From positions 1 to 5,823 of the forward strand of contig JBCCFC010000908.1 of assembly GCA_039029935.1 (NCBI GenBank): 5,823 bases of DNA, given 5' to 3'. Both the position numbers and the translations under genes were made by a program. The notes below the pieces were generated by a model, which made no database searches, was not told the DNA's origin, and saw only the letters and a list, made by a program, of their open reading frames with translations. Positions 1 through 5,807 of the stretch are shown piece after piece. Positions within the stretch are counted from its first letter, which is position 1. Every line of letters begins with the position of its first letter. This stretch comes from G039029935 sp039029935. GTDB lineage: Bacteria; Chloroflexota; Anaerolineae; Caldilineales; Caldilineaceae.

Positions 1-342
1 AACCTCCTGGTTGACGGCGAAGATAGATTTTTTGTGATTCGGCTCTTGAGAGACTCTGGTTACTTTTTCTTTGGCGAGGGGGAGTTGTTGCTGAGTATAC
101 TCCTTGAGTTTGCCTATATCAATGTATTGCTCTTTGTCTTCAATCTAATCCCGATACCGCCTCTGGACGGGTCACATATTTTATTTGCCCTGCTCCCCGG
201 AGACAACCGTCAAGCGCAAGCGATACTGAGCCAGTTTGGTCTGTTCATGCTATTATTTGTGGTGTTCTCCGCCCCGGAGATTATTCACGGACCAACAGAT
301 GCGTTTTTCAATGGGTTGATGAATCTAGTCGTTTTGTCCTAG
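1..342 (+). CDS. Site-2 type intramembrane metalloprotease (peptidase M50), C-terminal part
   Basis: The frame is open from base 1 to the TAG at 340-342, so this is the last 113 residues of a gene that starts outside the window. The GTG at 34 is an internal codon, not a needed start. The diagnostic motif is FNLIPIPPLDG (about residues 47-57). In M50 site-2 proteases this N-x-x-P-x-P-P-L-D-G element lies in a membrane helix and its Asp (D56 here) is the third zinc ligand. The HExxH helix with the other ligands must lie upstream and cannot be checked. Hydrophobic segments are seen at about 27-50 and 75-93. The protein would sit in the cytoplasmic membrane and cleave within or near membrane segments; its substrate is unknown. 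It ends only 4-13 bases before the HD gene, suggesting cotranscription. Family assignment is firm, specific role is not. Confidence 0.88.
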   Translation, partial: NLLVDGEDRFFVIRLLRDSGYFFFGEGELLLSILLEFAYINVLLFVFNLIPIPPLDGSHILFALLPGDNRQAQAILSQFGLFMLLFVVFSAPEIIHGPTDAFFNGLMNLVVLS

Positions 343-355
343 ATAGTTGTCTGAC

Positions 356-1036
356 ATGCATTTATTCAATTTATCCTATCGGGTTCGCCAATTTCGTCAA
401 GGAATTCGGGCGCAGGTCACAGCGTTGGAGTATGAACACGTCGCCGGATTTCTGGAGGATGCCTCTTATCAATTGTTTACACAAATGCCTGTGGATATTC
501 AACGTCACAGTCTAAATGTACTCTATACGTTGACTGAGGCGGAACGCCTTCCCACTTTGGCGGAGATGGCATCAAAAGCATCAGCTAAAAGAGTGTCAGC
601 TACAAAAGTGTCAGCTAAACAGAACGACCAGAACACTGCATTAGCGATGGCAGCGTTGCTACACGATGTGGGCAAAAGCGAGACCGCCAAGGTGGGGGTT
701 ACGCTCAACAGTTGGGTGCGCACAGGTGTGGTTGCGGGTGAAACCCTTGTGCCTACACTATTAACACGAATTGCTACAGATACACCCACACCAAATGACG
801 GTGTGAAGGGGTTGGCAAATCGTGTGGGTTATGTGTGTCATGTCCATCTCATGCACCCTGCAATTGGGGCGCAGATGGCGGCAGACGCTGGATGTAGCCA
901 ATTGGTTTGCTGGCTGATTGCACATCATCAAGACAAAGAGGGTCAAGTACTATCGCCTGCGCATGGCACAGATATGAGGCTGGCAGAACGATATTCATTG
1001 CTGCGGGCACTACAGTGGGCAGATGGGCAGAACTAA
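356..1036 (+). CDS. HD-domain protein (probable metal-dependent phosphohydrolase)
   Basis: This encodes a soluble protein of 226 residues. The HD-superfamily metal ligands appear in order: H51 (RHSLNVL), H103-D104 (ALLHDVGKS), H167 (HPAIGAQMA), H190-H191 (IAHHQD) and a final D223 (ADGQ). HD proteins hydrolyse phosphate esters or nucleotides, but the substrate cannot be told from sequence. The N-terminus (HLFNLSYRVRQF) resembles a family I associate with Chloroflexota, which supports the ATG at 356; a TTG at 347 would add three residues. No clear Shine-Dalgarno precedes either start, and the gene begins 4-13 bases after the protease stop, so translational coupling is plausible. Residues 75-95 are a low-complexity linker encoded by a 15-base tandem repeat, inserted between the first His and the HD pair. 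The stop codon lies one base before a long hairpin. Confidence 0.85.
   Translation: MHLFNLSYRVRQFRQGIRAQVTALEYEHVAGFLEDASYQLFTQMPVDIQRHSLNVLYTLTEAERLPTLAEMASKASAKRVSATKVSAKQNDQNTALAMAALLHDVGKSETAKVGVTLNSWVRTGVVAGETLVPTLLTRIATDTPTPNDGVKGLANRVGYVCHVHLMHPAIGAQMAADAGCSQLVCWLIAHHQDKEGQVLSPAHGTDMRLAERYSLLRALQWADGQN
581..625 (+). repeat. In-frame 15-base tandem repeat in the HD-protein gene
   Basis: Units start at 581, 596 and 611: TCAGCTAAAAGAGTG, TCAGCTACAAAAGTG, then TCAGCTAAACAGAAC, whose last third has decayed. The period is a multiple of three and in frame, encoding SAKRV, SATKV and SAKQN. It lies in a loop between metal-ligand motifs, where length change should be tolerated. Confidence 0.8.
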
Positions 1037-1037
1037 G

Positions 1038-1104
1038 CCCCTCCTAACCTCCTGCTAGGGGGAAGACCTGTTCCCTCGCCTAGCAGGGGAGGGTTAGGGA
1101 GGGG
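1038..1104 (+). repeat. Long imperfect palindromic (REP-like) hairpin between the HD and TyrA-like genes
   Basis: The left arm 1038-1059 pairs with the right arm 1079-1104. The core is nine perfect pairs, CCTGCTAGG (1051-1059) with CCTAGCAGG (1079-1087). Outer pairs join CCCCTCC and TAACC to GGTTA and GGGAGGGG with single-G bulges. An inner stem GGGAA (1060-1064) with TTCCC (1071-1075) closes the loop GACCTG. By hand I count about 27 pairs. Only three T residues follow, so it is not a standard intrinsic terminator, although it could stabilise a 3' end. G-rich and C-rich hairpins of this look are dispersed repeats in some Chloroflexota and cyanobacteria; copy number cannot be tested here. Confidence 0.85.
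1096..1104 (+). promoter_or_regulatory. Shine-Dalgarno of the TyrA-like gene, inside the hairpin arm
   Basis: AGGGAGGGG stands eight bases before the ATG at 1113, good spacing for a ribosome binding site. All nine bases lie in the right arm of the hairpin and can pair with 1038-1045 (CCCCTCCT), an anti-Shine-Dalgarno-like stretch that begins two bases after the HD-gene stop. A second, hairpin-independent site AAGGA (1122-1126) precedes an in-frame ATG at 1131. Confidence 0.6.
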
Positions 1105-1112
1105 TTTGAACA

Positions 1113-2174
1113 ATGGCAACTAAGGATACTATGTCAAAACCAAAAATAACGATTATCGGTCTGGGGGTAACAGGCTCCAGCATTGGACTAGGACTACAAA
1201 AAGAAGAGGGCAACTTTGAAATTATCGGCCATGACAAGGAGCCAGATGTGACACGGGTTGCCGAACGCACGGGTAGCATTCACCGTACTATGTGGAATAT
1301 ACATCGTGCCTGTGAAGATGCGGATATGATCATTCTGGCTGTCCCCCTGAGTGAAATGGCTGAGTTGTTTAGCCTCATTGCCGAAGATTTGAAGGAAGGC
1401 TGTTTGGTCTTTGCTATCAATGATGTCTTGCAACCAATCATTGAGTTGGCGGACAAACACTTTGTGGGTGTACACTTTGTTGCCGGACATCCAGTGCTGA
1501 CGGGCATTGGTGGGACCTTAGAGACACGAGCAGACCTTTTTAAAGACTGCACCTTTTGCGTCACTACAGGCACAAAGACAGCACCGGATGCTGTCCAACT
1601 GGCCTGTGACTTTGTAGAGCGTTTGGGGGCAAAACCGCTCTTTATGGATGCTGCCGAGCATGATGGTCTGGTCGCAGGGGTGGATCAGTTACCACAGATG
1701 TTGGCGGTGGGGTTGATGCAGATCAATAGCAGTGGTCCAGCATGGAGCGAGGCGCGTCAACTAGCTGGCCGTACTTTTGCCAATGCCACCGAGTTCCGTC
1801 ACGGCGCACAACAGCTATACGATGGCATCACGGCCAATCGGCAAAATTTGCTGCTGCGCTTGGACATGATGCAAGCCCTACTGAGTGAGTGGCGACAGCT
1901 ATTGCATGATTTGCCCTCTGAGTTACCTGCTGAAACTCCATCTGAGGAGAGCGAAAGCCCACAATTATTAACATTGTTCGAGCAGTTGGCGACCGCTCGT
2001 GAGGATTGGGAAGCCAAGGCCAATCTCAAACGCTGGGATGATCCCTCTGAAGTGGAGATCACCAAACAAGAAGGTCAAGGTCTACTCCAGCAGATGTTCT
2101 TTGGTGGGCTGATGGGCAACCGGCAGCGGGCATTGCAACGGGACACGAATCAAGCACCAGGGTCTAAGGTGTGA
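1113..2174 (+). CDS. TyrA-family (prephenate/arogenate dehydrogenase-like) NAD-dependent oxidoreductase
   Basis: This encodes 353 residues. An N-terminal Rossmann fold carries GLGVTGSSIG (16-25) and an acidic residue D41 at the end of the second strand, suggesting NAD rather than NADP. AGHPVLTG (124-131) matches the G-x-HPM-x-G block with the catalytic His of prephenate dehydrogenases (H126), and EHDGLVAGVDQLPQ (182-195) matches the block EEHDRLVA..SHLPH. The family oxidatively decarboxylates prephenate or arogenate in tyrosine synthesis. Two motifs are altered: the usual GS-x-K after the fifth strand reads INDVLQP (102-108), and both His of HLPH are Gln. The real substrate is therefore uncertain. 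A Pro/Glu/Ser-rich linker (about 264-285) leads to a C-terminal extension that is not a recognisable ACT domain. Start 1113 was chosen for its Shine-Dalgarno; 1131 is an alternative. The stop codon lies inside the first unit of an octamer repeat. Confidence 0.8.
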   Translation: MATKDTMSKPKITIIGLGVTGSSIGLGLQKEEGNFEIIGHDKEPDVTRVAERTGSIHRTMWNIHRACEDADMIILAVPLSEMAELFSLIAEDLKEGCLVFAINDVLQPIIELADKHFVGVHFVAGHPVLTGIGGTLETRADLFKDCTFCVTTGTKTAPDAVQLACDFVERLGAKPLFMDAAEHDGLVAGVDQLPQMLAVGLMQINSSGPAWSEARQLAGRTFANATEFRHGAQQLYDGITANRQNLLLRLDMMQALLSEWRQLLHDLPSELPAETPSEESESPQLLTLFEQLATAREDWEAKANLKRWDDPSEVEITKQEGQGLLQQMFFGGLMGNRQRALQRDTNQAPGSKV

Positions 2175-2223
2175 TGGTGTAGGGGTGTGATGGTGTGATG
2201 GTGTGATAGTGTGATGGTGTAAT
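2168..2223 (+). repeat. Octamer tandem array (GGTGTGAT, seven units)
   Basis: Seven contiguous 8-base units start at 2168, 2176, 2184, 2192, 2200, 2208 and 2216. Four are exact GGTGTGAT; the others are GGTGTAGG, AGTGTGAT and GGTGTAAT. The first unit contains the TGA stop of the TyrA-like gene (2172-2174), so the array grew out of or up to the gene end. It is a micro/minisatellite prone to slippage, with no spacers as in CRISPR. Confidence 0.9.
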
Positions 2224-2230
2224 TAACATT

Positions 2231-2236
2231 GATAAT
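2231..2236 (+). promoter_or_regulatory. Possible -10 element upstream of the first GT2 gene
   Basis: GATAAT sits between the octamer and heptamer arrays, the only non-repetitive stretch in this spacer, within a small inverted repeat AACATT-GAT-AATGTT (2225-2239). No good -35 box is found 16-18 bases upstream, where the octamer array lies. A start site would fall in the heptamer array. This is a weak candidate only. Confidence 0.18.
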
Positions 2237-2240
2237 GTTG

Positions 2241-2280
<40 letters not shown>

Positions 2281-3246
2281 ATGAAACTCATTATTCAAAT
2301 TCCATGTTTCAACGAAGCGGAGACATTGCCGCAGACGGTGGCGGATTTGCCGCGCTCGCTGCCGGGCATTGATGTCATCGAGTATCTCATTATTGATGAT
2401 GGCAGCACGGATGGCACGGCGGAGGTGGCGCGAGACATTGGGGTGCATCACATCATTCAGCTACCACAAAATCGTCAATTGGCCTATGCCTTTTCAACAG
2501 GAATAGAAGCATGCCTCCGTCGAGGTGCCGATATTATTGTCAATACCGACGGCGACAATCAGTATTATGGCGGTGATATCGAAAAACTGGTAGAGCCAAT
2601 TTTGGCAAGCCGTGCGCAGATTGTGGTCGGGGATCGTGGCGCCAGTAAATTGGCCGTCTTCTCGCCGCTGAAGCGCATGTTACAGGGGTTGGGTAGTTGG
2701 GTGGTTTCGCAAGTGTCAGGCATCCATACACCCGATGCGCCCAGTGGGTTCCGCGCATTCACCCGTGACGCGGCCATGCAGATGCTGGTCCTCAGTCGCT
2801 ATTCCTATACACTAGAGACGCTGATTCAAGCTGGTGCCAATGGTATCCCACTGGAAAACGTCCCCATCCGTACCAATCTGCCCACTCGCCCATCACGACT
2901 GATGAAGGACCTCAAAAGTTATCTCACCCAGTCGGGCGTGACCATTATTCGCGCCTATGCGCTCTACCGGCCCTTACGCGTCTTTTCCATCATCGGCAGC
3001 ATTTCTATTTTTTGTGGTGCAGCCATTGGCGTTCGCTTTCTTTATTTCTATCTCAATAACATGGGTGCTGGACATATCCAATCGCTCATCCTTGCAGCGA
3101 TTCTATTGATTATTGGTGTCCAAACGTTGTTGATTGGGTTGGTTGCGGATATCATCGGGTTCAATCGCAAAATTTTGGAAGAGGTTCTGTATCGTTTGCG
3201 TAGGCAGGATGTTGAGAAGGGTGAAATTGGGAAGGGTGAAGGGTAG
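2281..3246 (+). CDS. GT2 glycosyltransferase, DPM1/GtrB-like, with two C-terminal membrane helices
   Basis: This encodes 321 residues. A GT-A fold starts at the first residue (MKLIIQIPCFNEAETL), which fixes the ATG at 2281. DDGSTDGT (39-46) binds the nucleotide sugar and TDGDNQ (89-94) is the metal-binding DXD. DAPSGFRAF (152-160) is typical of dolichol/polyprenyl-phosphate sugar transferases. Two hydrophobic helices follow at about 233-256 and 267-290. Such enzymes move a sugar from a nucleotide sugar to polyprenyl phosphate at the inner face of the membrane. The sugar here is unknown. Next in the row are two more glycosyltransferases, fitting a surface-glycan pathway. The last residues (EKGEIGKGEG) are encoded by a 7/8-base tandem array and are probably not functional. 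No Shine-Dalgarno is visible; the leader is the TTCACTA array. Confidence 0.92.
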   Translation: MKLIIQIPCFNEAETLPQTVADLPRSLPGIDVIEYLIIDDGSTDGTAEVARDIGVHHIIQLPQNRQLAYAFSTGIEACLRRGADIIVNTDGDNQYYGGDIEKLVEPILASRAQIVVGDRGASKLAVFSPLKRMLQGLGSWVVSQVSGIHTPDAPSGFRAFTRDAAMQMLVLSRYSYTLETLIQAGANGIPLENVPIRTNLPTRPSRLMKDLKSYLTQSGVTIIRAYALYRPLRVFSIIGSISIFCGAAIGVRFLYFYLNNMGAGHIQSLILAAILLIIGVQTLLIGLVADIIGFNRKILEEVLYRLRRQDVEKGEIGKGEG

Positions 3247-3277
3247 AAGGGTGAAGGGTGAAAGCCAGAAGGGTGAA
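3216..3277 (+). repeat. Mixed 7/8-base tandem array across the GT2/GT4 gene junction
   Basis: Units start at 3216 (GAAGGGT), 3223 (GAAATTGG), 3231 (GAAGGGT), 3238 (GAAGGGTA), 3246 (GAAGGGT), 3253 (GAAGGGT), 3260 (GAAAGCCA) and 3268 (GAAGGGT). The decamer GAAGGGTGAA occurs exactly five times. The array contains the stop codon of the first GT2 (3244-3246) and the likely start region of the GT4 gene. It encodes EKGEIGKGEG in one frame and RVKGRRVKG-type basic sequence in the other. Confidence 0.88.
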
Positions 3278-4426
3278 GAGAAGCGGGTTGCGATTATTGG
3301 GCCTGTGTATCCATATCGGGGTGGGATTGCGCAATATACGGACTTCCTATGTCGCGCTCTGGAAGCGGAATCGGATATCCTACTGATTTCGTATAGCCGA
3401 CAATATCCTAACTTTCTTTTTCCCGGCGAAAGCGATAAAGAACCTACATCCCAAACAAACAAACAACAATCCGACCTGGCTGTCCAACCAAATTATTGGA
3501 TCGACTCAATCAACCCGCTGACATGGTTTTATACACTCTACCAACTAAACCAATACCAACCGGATGTGGTGATTCTCCAGTGGTGGACATCATTTTTTGC
3601 GCCCCTTTGCGGTCTTGTCGGTGTTTGGAACTGGACGCGGAATCTCTTTGCAACAAAAAAAATAACACCGAAAAAAAACACGTTGGTGATTCTCTGTCAC
3701 AACGTTTTGCCCCATGAAACCCGTTGGTGGGACCCACTTGTGGCAACCTGCGCCATCGGATTAGGGCATCGTTATTTGGTACAATCCGAGTCCGAACGGA
3801 TACGACTACACTCGTTTTTACCCAATGCCCACAGTGTCGTCGTACCTCATCCAGAGTATGATACGTTGGCCGATTTACGGTTGCCCAGAGCCGAGGCTCG
3901 TGCCACACTGGATATCCCTGACGATGTCTATGTACTGCTCTTTTTTGGCATCGTCCGGCAGTACAAAGGGTTGAAGGATTTATTACATGCGTTGTCTCAC
4001 CTTCGTGATATGCAAGGAGTACAGCCATTTTGCCTGCTCATTGCCGGTGAATTTTGGGATGAGAAGCAACCCTATCTGGATATCATTGAAACACACACGC
4101 TGGGTGATTTAGTGGTGATCGATGATCGTTACATCCCCAAAGAAAGGGTCGCCCTCTATTTTTCAGCAGCCGATCTGTTGGTCGCGCCCTATCTCTATGA
4201 AACGGGGAGTGCTGTGCTGGGTATGGCGAATGGGTTTGGTTTGCGGGCAGTCTCATCGGCGGATATTGCACAATCTCAAGATTCACGACCACAAGCCATT
4301 GCCCACGCGATTCAGAGAGCGATGCAAGCTCAGGCGGATACCGAAGCGACGTTACAAGATGAACAGATGTCATGGGAGTACATTAAACAAACCTGGGAGC
4401 CAACAATACAGGCTATCCTTGGATAA
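3251..4426 (+). CDS. GT4-like (GT-B fold) glycosyltransferase
   Basis: This is a 391-residue soluble or membrane-associated retaining-type sugar transferase. RVAIIGPVYPYRGGIAQYT (12-30) has the N-terminal glycine loop; HNVLPHE (150-156) is common in this group. FFGIVRQYKG (231-240) carries the R and K that bind donor phosphates. YETGSAVLGMANGFGL (316-331) corresponds to the E-x7-E motif, but the second Glu is Met (M325), and the following stretch before QAIAHAI is about ten residues shorter than usual. Start choice is hard. GTG 3251 lies four bases after the previous stop with GAAGGG seven bases upstream, and is the nearest in-frame start to the conserved region. ATG 3209, inside the previous gene, would add 14 basic residues encoded by the repeat array; ATG 3134 would overlap a membrane helix and is unlikely. 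Two A8 runs (3655-3662, 3671-3678) lie in frame. It probably acts with its flanking GT2 genes. Confidence 0.85.
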   Translation: MKGESQKGEEKRVAIIGPVYPYRGGIAQYTDFLCRALEAESDILLISYSRQYPNFLFPGESDKEPTSQTNKQQSDLAVQPNYWIDSINPLTWFYTLYQLNQYQPDVVILQWWTSFFAPLCGLVGVWNWTRNLFATKKITPKKNTLVILCHNVLPHETRWWDPLVATCAIGLGHRYLVQSESERIRLHSFLPNAHSVVVPHPEYDTLADLRLPRAEARATLDIPDDVYVLLFFGIVRQYKGLKDLLHALSHLRDMQGVQPFCLLIAGEFWDEKQPYLDIIETHTLGDLVVIDDRYIPKERVALYFSAADLLVAPYLYETGSAVLGMANGFGLRAVSSADIAQSQDSRPQAIAHAIQRAMQAQADTEATLQDEQMSWEYIKQTWEPTIQAILG

Positions 4427-4508
4427 ATTGCCCCTACAGGGTAGCTTATTTTTATGGGAACACATTCCATAGCGAATTCGTCTGTAGAGCCTACGGAGCA
4501 ACCCATTC
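4427..4508 (+). other. Spacer with weak inverted repeats and a ribosome binding site
   Basis: A short CCC-TACA-GGG-like stem at the left is followed by a T-rich run (4447-4453), at best a very weak terminator. TATGG-G-AA pairs with TTCCATA around the loop CACA (4453-4471), with one bulged G. GGAG at 4495-4498, ten bases before the ATG at 4509, is the likely Shine-Dalgarno of the next gene. No promoter stands out. Confidence 0.45.
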
Positions 4509-5456
4509 ATGATACACGTAACCATTGTCATACTCAATTGGAATCGCTGGCAGGACACGCTGGACTGTTTGGCTTCTTTATATGAGCAGAATATTCTCGC
4601 AGTGACAGAGATGCCGCAACAAATTCCAGAAGGCATTCATCAAGGTCAACAGCTACAAACAAAAGCCATTGTGGTCGATAACGGCTCGACCGATGGCTCA
4701 ATTGAACAAATTCAGTCGGTGTATCCTGACATTGCCATCGTCGCCCTCACCCAGAATCGCGGTTTTGGTGGTGGCATGAATGCAGGCATTCAACAGGCAC
4801 TTGACAACAATGTAGACTATGTCTGTCTACTCAATAACGATACGCTGGTGGGTCCTGACTTTGTGCGGCGGATGCTTTGTCATGCACAGGAAGATATCGG
4901 GTTGATGGCTCCGGCGATTTACTACGCCGATGCCCCCGAAACCATCTGGTCAACAGGAGGCGGCTTTAATTGGGTACTGATGGAGATGACGGGGAATCAT
5001 GGGCAAGGGACTCCGTTGCCTGACAAACCCTTTGAACGGCAAGTCTTGACGGGTTGCACACTATTGATTCGCGCCGAGGTCTTTGCAAAAGCGGGTCTAT
5101 TTGATGAGCGCTATTTTATGTATTATGAGGACCTTGATTTATGTGTCAATGCAATGCGTGCAGGATATCGCCTGATGGTGGTTCCAAAGGCGGCGATCTG
5201 GCATAAAGTGTCACAGAGCAGTGGTGGGGCGCACAGTCCAGCCGAACGCTTTCATGTTGCCGTCAGTAGCGGACGCTATTTTCGCAAACAGATGAGTGCA
5301 TGGCAAGCCCCACTGATTATCCCCTATCGACTACTGAGTGCATCGCGCTGGACCCTGCGCTTGGCAAAAAATGGGCAGTGGGATGCGGTACGCGGTTACT
5401 GGCGTGGGCTTAGACAGGGGTGGCTTGGGGACCCATTTGCGCCCGCAAAGTTTTGA
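4509..5456 (+). CDS. GT2 glycosyltransferase, WbbL/rhamnosyltransferase-like
   Basis: This encodes 315 residues with a GT-A fold and no membrane helices. VTIVILNWNRW (4-14) begins the fold directly after the start. VVDNGSTDGS (55-64) and LLNNDT (107-112, the DXD position) bind the nucleotide sugar and metal. TGCTLLIR (181-188), then YFMYYEDLDLCVNAMRAGY (202-220) with the ED-x-D catalytic region, and WHKVSQSSGG (231-240, usually HKGS.SSGG) mark the group that includes dTDP-rhamnosyl transferases such as WbbL. The exact sugar is not fixed by these motifs. Between the first helix and VVDNGS, residues 28-51 (Gln-rich) are about fifteen longer than usual. It is the last gene of the row; an 82-base spacer separates it from the GT4 gene, so it may be in the same operon or have its own transcript. 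The Shine-Dalgarno GGAG supports the start. Confidence 0.92.
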   Translation: MIHVTIVILNWNRWQDTLDCLASLYEQNILAVTEMPQQIPEGIHQGQQLQTKAIVVDNGSTDGSIEQIQSVYPDIAIVALTQNRGFGGGMNAGIQQALDNNVDYVCLLNNDTLVGPDFVRRMLCHAQEDIGLMAPAIYYADAPETIWSTGGGFNWVLMEMTGNHGQGTPLPDKPFERQVLTGCTLLIRAEVFAKAGLFDERYFMYYEDLDLCVNAMRAGYRLMVVPKAAIWHKVSQSSGGAHSPAERFHVAVSSGRYFRKQMSAWQAPLIIPYRLLSASRWTLRLAKNGQWDAVRGYWRGLRQGWLGDPFAPAKF

Positions 5457-5538
5457 TGGTTCAAGGGAACGCACCTGTTCAATCACTCGTTGAAGTGGAT
5501 GCATAGGGATTCAATCGAGTTGTCCGAAGAGTATATTC

Positions 5539-5575
5539 AATAAAAACTGTCACAAAAATAAAAATTGTGTCACAA
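5539..5575 (+). repeat. Imperfect direct repeat AATAAAAA-TGTCACAA, two copies
   Basis: Copy one is AATAAAAACTGTCACAA (5539-5555) and copy two is AATAAAAATTGTGTCACAA (5557-5575), differing by a two-base insertion and one change. The exact TGTCACAA words are 20 bases apart, about two helical turns, so a protein could bind both on one face. Copy two also contains the imperfect palindrome TTGTG-T-CACAA. It may be an operator or a transposase-binding pair; neither is shown. Confidence 0.5.
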
Positions 5576-5702
5576 TCTTGCCTTCTAATGCAATTGAGCG
5601 GCATGAAATTTTTTGTTTTCATCGAATTTAAAGTAGTATACCCTGCTGTAATCATAGGGGAACTGTGTTACTAATCACGTAATGAAGCATCATACAAATT
5701 AG

Positions 5703-5728
5703 GTTGTACTGCCAATATTGGGTACAAC
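5703..5728. repeat. Inverted repeat (26 bases), operator- or hairpin-like
   Basis: GTTGTAC (5703-5709) is the exact reverse complement of GTACAAC (5722-5728). Between them lie TG and the perfect ten-base palindrome CCAATATTGG (5712-5721). As DNA it is a nested dyad suited to a dimeric regulator; as RNA it forms a stem with a two-base bulge. No T-run follows, so it is not an intrinsic terminator. Confidence 0.6.
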
Positions 5729-5756
5729 AGTAAATATAGTTTAGGCTATTCAAGGA

Positions 5757-5807
5757 CAGTATCGCAGGTTGGCTACCTGCGTCACAGATAACCAATCTGT
5801 GATACTG
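5757..5807. repeat. Tail-to-tail pair of REP-like hairpins
   Basis: CAGTAT (5757-5762) is followed by hairpin one CGCAGGTTGGCTACCTGCG (5763-5781), a single T, hairpin two CACAGATAACCAATCTGTG (5783-5801) and ATACTG (5802-5807). Each hairpin has seven perfect pairs and a five-base loop, and the outer hexamers pair to give a three-way junction. Read on the minus strand, hairpin two is CACAGATTGGTTATCTGTG, the same unit as hairpin one with paired compensatory changes. This is the layout of a REP doublet (BIME-like). Confidence 0.82.

Noticed and set aside
1038..1104. Intrinsic terminator after the HD gene
   Set aside because: The stem is long and GC-rich but is followed by only three T and then by the next gene's start at close distance; a REP-like hairpin carrying the ribosome site explains it better.
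3134..3208. Upstream ATG at 3134 as start of the GT4 gene
   Set aside because: It would overlap the second membrane helix of the preceding GT2 by over 100 bases, and the added peptide resembles no GT4 N-terminus.
3655..3678. Programmed ribosomal frameshift
   Set aside because: The GT4 frame continues intact through both runs with family motifs on both sides, and the alternative frame stops soon after.
3510..4028. Minus-strand open frame of 172 codons
   Set aside because: It lies wholly inside the GT4 gene antisense, has an atypical His/Arg-rich composition, no recognisable motif, and the plus-strand frame has clear family motifs.
4122..4472. Plus-strand open frame overlapping the end of the GT4 gene
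   Set aside because: It is a different-frame shadow with Arg/His-rich unstructured sequence and no motif.
5603..5622. Terminator for the last glycosyltransferase (ATGAAA/TTTCAT)
   Set aside because: Six AT-rich pairs, about 150 bases after the stop codon, with no following T-run; likely chance in AT-rich DNA.
5757..5807. tRNA or integron attC site
   Set aside because: The cloverleaf-like three-way fold has only two arms, no anticodon or T-loop signature, and no attC R-box (GTTRRRY) core pair; the two units are inverted copies of one another.
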